A DNA stretch of 64,000 nucleotides, taken from contig NZ_CP091804.1 of the NCBI RefSeq assembly GCF_022024275.1, positions 1,692,501 to 1,756,500 of the forward strand, read 5' to 3'. Shown here piece after piece: positions 61,401 to 64,000 of the stretch. Every line of letters starts with the position of its first letter. Within the stretch, counting starts at the first letter, position 1. Origin of the DNA: Sphingopyxis sp. BSN-002 (GTDB lineage Bacteria > Pseudomonadota > Alphaproteobacteria > Sphingomonadales > Sphingomonadaceae). Made by a program: the position numbers and the translations under genes. Under the pieces are notes generated by a model. The model made no database searches and had not been told where the DNA came from. It was given only the letters and a program-made list of their open reading frames with translations.

Positions 61401-61549
61401 TTTCCCGTTTAAACGGGAAACTATCGGGAATAATCGCCACCGCAGCTGATAGGACAGGTGGACCGCGCCGCCGAGGCGCCGAATTCCACGGCCCAAGCGA
61501 TAGAGTTCCCGTTTTAGCCGAACGGGAATTTATACTGCAGGAAACGGGA
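61401..61549. repeat. Cluster of TTCCCGTTT / AAACGGGAA repeats at the core-to-element boundary
   Basis: The 386-base stretch 61254-61639 has no gene I can support. Within it, TTTCCCGTTTAAACGGGAAA (61401-61420) is a perfect 20-bp palindrome. An 8-bp inverted repeat TTCCCGTT/AACGGGAA follows at 61506-61513 and 61521-61528 around a 7-base spacer, and GAAACGGGA at 61541-61549 is a fifth copy. Such clustered sites suit a recombinase, partition or replication protein. They mark the switch from GC-rich core to lower-GC accessory DNA. An attachment-site role is inference; no integrase lies in the window. Confidence 0.6.
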
Positions 61550-61639
61550 CGCCAGTGTGCCATTCGGGACCCGCGAAGACACATTGAGGAGATGCGGCGA
61601 CGAGCGTAGGTTGGAGTTGCAACATGGAGGGTAGTTGCC

Positions 61640-61930
61640 ATGAAACTGATTGCCGCCGCTTCTGCGCTTGCTTTGTTGTGGGGGTGCTCAGAGCAGCCTC
61701 AAAGCCAAAGGGCGGATCGGGATCCTGTGGCGACGATCGCAAAAAAGAAGGAAGACGATCCGCCACTTCCGAAGCCCATCCCAGGTTGTCGAACAAGCTG
61801 CATGGCCCCAGCGAAGGCCGTATATGTCGAATGCAAGAAAAAGGCGGAGCAGGTTGGAGCTGACCCGTGGCGCTGTGAAGTGGCTCTCGAACAAGCAAGG
61901 TCCGACTGCAACCTAGATTGCGGCATTTGA
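61640..61930 (+). CDS. Small cysteine-rich lipoprotein, unknown function
   Basis: 96 residues with GGAGGG about 9 bases before the ATG. Lipobox LWGC gives a lipidated Cys16. The mature protein is charged. Five further cysteines sit in its second half (two in GCRTSCM, then single ones and a final CNLDC pair), suggesting disulfides. I do not recognise the family. It lies just beyond the repeat cluster, in the less GC-rich right-hand region. Confidence 0.65.
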   Translation: MKLIAAASALALLWGCSEQPQSQRADRDPVATIAKKKEDDPPLPKPIPGCRTSCMAPAKAVYVECKKKAEQVGADPWRCEVALEQARSDCNLDCGI

Positions 61931-62245
61931 CCATCCCGCTTTCCCGGATGGCCCACAGCGCCGGTTTCGGCAGCCAGGCTGGTCCGCGATGCTCTAAGGT
62001 ACGTTCGACAGAGACAGAGTTAGGCGCCGATATGGCGGAAAATAGTGCCAACACGGCTGCATTGTGACAGCGAGCGTCAGTTAGTCGCACTGACGGATAT
62101 TGGCGCTTAATCTCACCCAACTAATGTTAATATCGCTAATCCGACAGTAACTTTCCTCTTCCTCGGTCCATTTCGGAATTAACTCCGCGAGAATCGACGC
62201 GGAATCCGCGTCATTACTGCGCGTGGGAAAGCATGGGGGTGCGAC
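61931..62245. other. 315-base non-coding spacer
   Basis: No reading frame here has coding character. A weak 6-bp stem (CCATCC/GGATGG, about 61931-61950) right after the lipoprotein stop may be its terminator. The rest becomes increasingly AT-rich toward 62160 and probably carries the promoter of the winged-helix gene at 62246. Confidence 0.4.
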
Positions 62246-62758
62246 ATGGGCCAACAGTTACCACGCGATCATATCTCGATGGATGAGATTGTCACACGAT
62301 TGAGGCAGATCGAAAGTAGCTTGGGTATGGAGCCATATCCAAATTATGGCTTCGGTTTCAGGCCAGCTCCGACATTCAGGCCGTCATATATCGCAGAGCA
62401 GCAACAACCGATGTCTTTTGCGAGAGGCAGGGCTAAGCTCATACGTAATATGATCCGGGAACGCCGGGCGCGCGAAAGTTGTTTTCAGCCCGATCTCTTC
62501 GCCGACCCGGCATGGGATATTCTGCTGGATCTCTACGCAGCTCATTACGAAGAGATTCCTGTCTCGATCTCGAGCCTTTGTATCGCTGCAGCGGTGCCGG
62601 CCACGACAGCGTTACGCTGGATCAAAACAATGACGGACGATGGTCAGCTTGAACGCGAGGCTGACGATAAGGACGGCCGGCGAATTTTTATCCGCCTGAC
62701 AGCAGACGCGAAGGAACGCATGGATCAGTACTTCGATGGCTTAAAACCTAGTGGCTGA
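62246..62758 (+). CDS. MarR-like winged-helix DNA-binding protein
   Basis: 170 residues. The N-terminal 70 are a variable linker with an early helix (HISMDEIVTRLRQIESSLG). The winged helix runs from about 85 to 165: FADPAWDILLDLYAAHYEEIPVSISSLCIAAAVPATTALRWIKTM, then the wing DDKDGRRIFIRLTADAKERM. It probably represses or activates nearby element genes. This type is frequent in sphingomonads, often in accessory DNA. It overlaps the convergent gene at 62748 by 11 bases. Confidence 0.78.
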   Translation: MGQQLPRDHISMDEIVTRLRQIESSLGMEPYPNYGFGFRPAPTFRPSYIAEQQQPMSFARGRAKLIRNMIRERRARESCFQPDLFADPAWDILLDLYAAHYEEIPVSISSLCIAAAVPATTALRWIKTMTDDGQLEREADDKDGRRIFIRLTADAKERMDQYFDGLKPSG

Positions 62759-62927
62759 TACGATCCTCACGGTCGACGCCGCAGTCAGTGCCGATCCGTG
62801 CTCGGAGCCGCTCGATCGGCAGACTTAGATCACGCGCAAGGTTCGCTTCGCCGAGGCTATCGAGGATGTGCTGTTCCTGTACGAGCCTTTCCAAGATGCC
62901 GCGCAAGATTTCGGTATCGTCCGCCAT
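62748..62927 (-). CDS. Short helical protein of unknown function
   Basis: 59 residues from the ATG at 62927, which has GGGAG 8 bases upstream. It is predicted helical and highly charged (ILRGILERLVQEQHILDSLGEANLARDL). An in-frame start nine codons earlier has no better ribosome-binding site. It lies downstream of the RepB-like gene on the same strand and may belong with it. No family is recognised. Confidence 0.5.
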   Translation of the reverse strand: MADDTEILRGILERLVQEQHILDSLGEANLARDLSLPIERLRARIGTDCGVDREDRISH

Positions 62928-63094
62928 TGCTGCTCCCACTAGAGCTGCGCCCAACGGCGCACGGGATAACAGACAAGCAGACTTTCACAAGAGGACTTAC
63001 CCCCATACCAGAGCCTTGGCCTCATCGGGGCAACAGGGGTCTGTACAAGACGATTGGGAGATGGGGAGAAATACCCAAACCCTGAGGCGCCTCG

Positions 63095-64000
63095 TTAGGG
63101 AGGTTGTGCGTCCAATCCCGGCTGGAGCGCCTCGATCTCCGCAACACGCTGAAACTCAGCAAGATAGTCTTGCCGATTATTAGCGAGCCACCGGACGACT
63201 CCATTGTTAGCCAAGAGTTTGACCATGAACCCTCGCGCCAAGGTTAGGTGCAAAACATCGACTCCGAAGCTGTCTTCGACCGATTTGATACGTGTTTGCA
63301 GAACTGCAAGTTCTCGCTCCATCCGTGCGAGTTGCTGACCATTTGGGCTCGGGATGCGTCCAGATCGACGCGGCCTAGCCAGTTGTTCATCGGGCGTTGC
63401 GGCAAGCAACGCCTTTGCAAAAACCGGGGTGAATACATTCTGTCCGATCATCAAACTGGCGGCCTCGACCTGACGCATCGGCGACATGCGACGCAGAATA
63501 TCAAACACTTTCATCGAACAGGTGGTATCTTTGAGCAGTCCCGCAACTTCGGCGCTGATGCCGTCGAGAAGACGGAATCGTTTCACGATTGTCTGCACCT
63601 CCAAGCCGAGCGCTTCTGCGATTTCGGTTGGATCTACACCGCGTTCGACTGTCCGCACGATCATGCGGTGTTCCTGAACGGGAGGCAGGCGACTGATCCG
63701 CTTATTGTATGTGTATGTGTCTTCGTCGGTCGCGATCAGGCAATCCACAGTCGGAATACCGAGGTCCTTGAGAGCCTCGATCCGCATGTGACCATCGAGC
63801 AGGTAATATTGACCGCTTCCGTCGCTCGCCGAAACGACCACAGGCGATTCCACGAGACCAACCGCCTTTATCGACGTGACAATTTGCACATATTTTCGGC
63901 TTTCGCGAAATTCAGGCCGCAGCGTTTTTAGGGCAATGATCGCATCCACCGGAAGCGTTACGAAGTCCCGGTCGAACGCGGCATGAACTCTTCGCTTTGA
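63095..64000 (-). CDS. RepB/ParB-type plasmid partition protein, 5'-truncated by the window edge
   Basis: The frame stays open to base 64000, so at least 301 residues are visible and the start lies outside; the GTG at 63949 is probably internal. The ParB N-terminal domain is seen in KYVQIVTSIKAVGLVESPVVV and YYLLDGHMRIEALKDLGIPTVDCLI. A helix-turn-helix follows (VDPTEIAEALGLEVQTIVKRFRLLDGI). The C-terminal part, with a coiled coil near LARMERELAVLQTRIKSVE, fits RepB-type partition proteins. It should bind centromere-like sites for segregation of a plasmid or integrated element. No ParA/RepA is visible; it may lie to the right. Confidence 0.82.
   Translation of the reverse strand, partial: SKRRVHAAFDRDFVTLPVDAIIALKTLRPEFRESRKYVQIVTSIKAVGLVESPVVVSASDGSGQYYLLDGHMRIEALKDLGIPTVDCLIATDEDTYTYNKRISRLPPVQEHRMIVRTVERGVDPTEIAEALGLEVQTIVKRFRLLDGISAEVAGLLKDTTCSMKVFDILRRMSPMRQVEAASLMIGQNVFTPVFAKALLAATPDEQLARPRRSGRIPSPNGQQLARMERELAVLQTRIKSVEDSFGVDVLHLTLARGFMVKLLANNGVVRWLANNRQDYLAEFQRVAEIEALQPGLDAQPP

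Noticed and set aside
61336..61641. Possible 101-codon minus-strand gene over the repeat cluster
   Set aside because: Its sequence is dictated by the palindromic repeats and no ribosome-binding site is clear. I treat the region as a non-coding site cluster.

Overview
The window is GC-rich chromosomal DNA with dense, short-spaced genes and frequent 4-bp stop/start overlaps. The gene content points to an alphaproteobacterium of the Sphingomonadaceae, probably Sphingopyxis-like. Supporting signs are the hisS-prfA-prmC-DUF4167 block, a 1566-residue NAD-glutamate dehydrogenase, acetoacetyl-CoA reductase, QueF, and NodT-type outer membrane efflux proteins. The genus is inference from gene content, not from a search. 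No rRNA, tRNA, CRISPR array or insertion sequence was recognised.

Layout. 1-2.2 kb: end of a polysaccharide locus (Wzx-like flippase, cut by the window edge, and a GT2 glycosyltransferase). 2.2-3.4 kb: CBS protein, small membrane protein, hotdog thioesterase. 3.4-9.6 kb: four consecutive exported DUF4139 proteins in an alternating A-B-A-B order. Both B proteins carry a TonB-box-like motif, and the first gene's Shine-Dalgarno lies in a terminator-like hairpin. 9.7-13.9 kb: DUF4167 protein, prmC, prfA, hisS. 14-20.3 kb: DUF1345 protein, M61 peptidase, ppa, and a sulfur operon sseA-metC-mscS. 20.4-29.9 kb: proline-rich membrane protein, queF, thioesterase, secreted protein, P450, M1 aminopeptidase, a globin-like gene coupled to a HerA-type ATPase, and a VOC protein. 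30-35.4 kb: envelope quality control (hflK-hflC-degP, then a tiny exported Cys-rich peptide with its own terminator), plus Mrp and a CoA-binding protein. 35.4-43.3 kb: orphan molybdenum hydroxylase large subunit coupled to hemH, DUF1963 protein, phbB, a membrane-anchored LuxR-HTH/DUF4019 protein, a ribbon-helix-helix protein and an ATP-grasp enzyme. 43.3-50.1 kb: NAD-GDH, PAS-like protein, OsmC. 50.1-56.6 kb: TetR regulator, its palindromic operator, and a complete RND tripartite efflux pump.

56.6-61.3 kb: an RNA-repair locus. rtcB, a nine-cysteine protein of unknown function and rtcA form one operon behind a near-consensus sigma-54 promoter. Divergent rtcR encodes a CARF-AAA+ activator and ends in a UUCG-loop terminator.

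61.3-64 kb: the character changes right after rtcR. Composition becomes less GC-rich, spacers lengthen, and a cluster of TTCCCGTTT / AAACGGGAA repeats (one a perfect 20-bp palindrome) appears. After it come a small lipoprotein, a winged-helix protein, a short unknown gene and a RepB/ParB-type partition protein that runs off the edge. This looks like the margin of an integrated, plasmid-related element.

The features most worth following up are the DUF4139 cassette with TonB-box mimics, the degP-linked micropeptide, the extra protein inside the rtcBA operon, and the repeat cluster at the 61.4-kb boundary.
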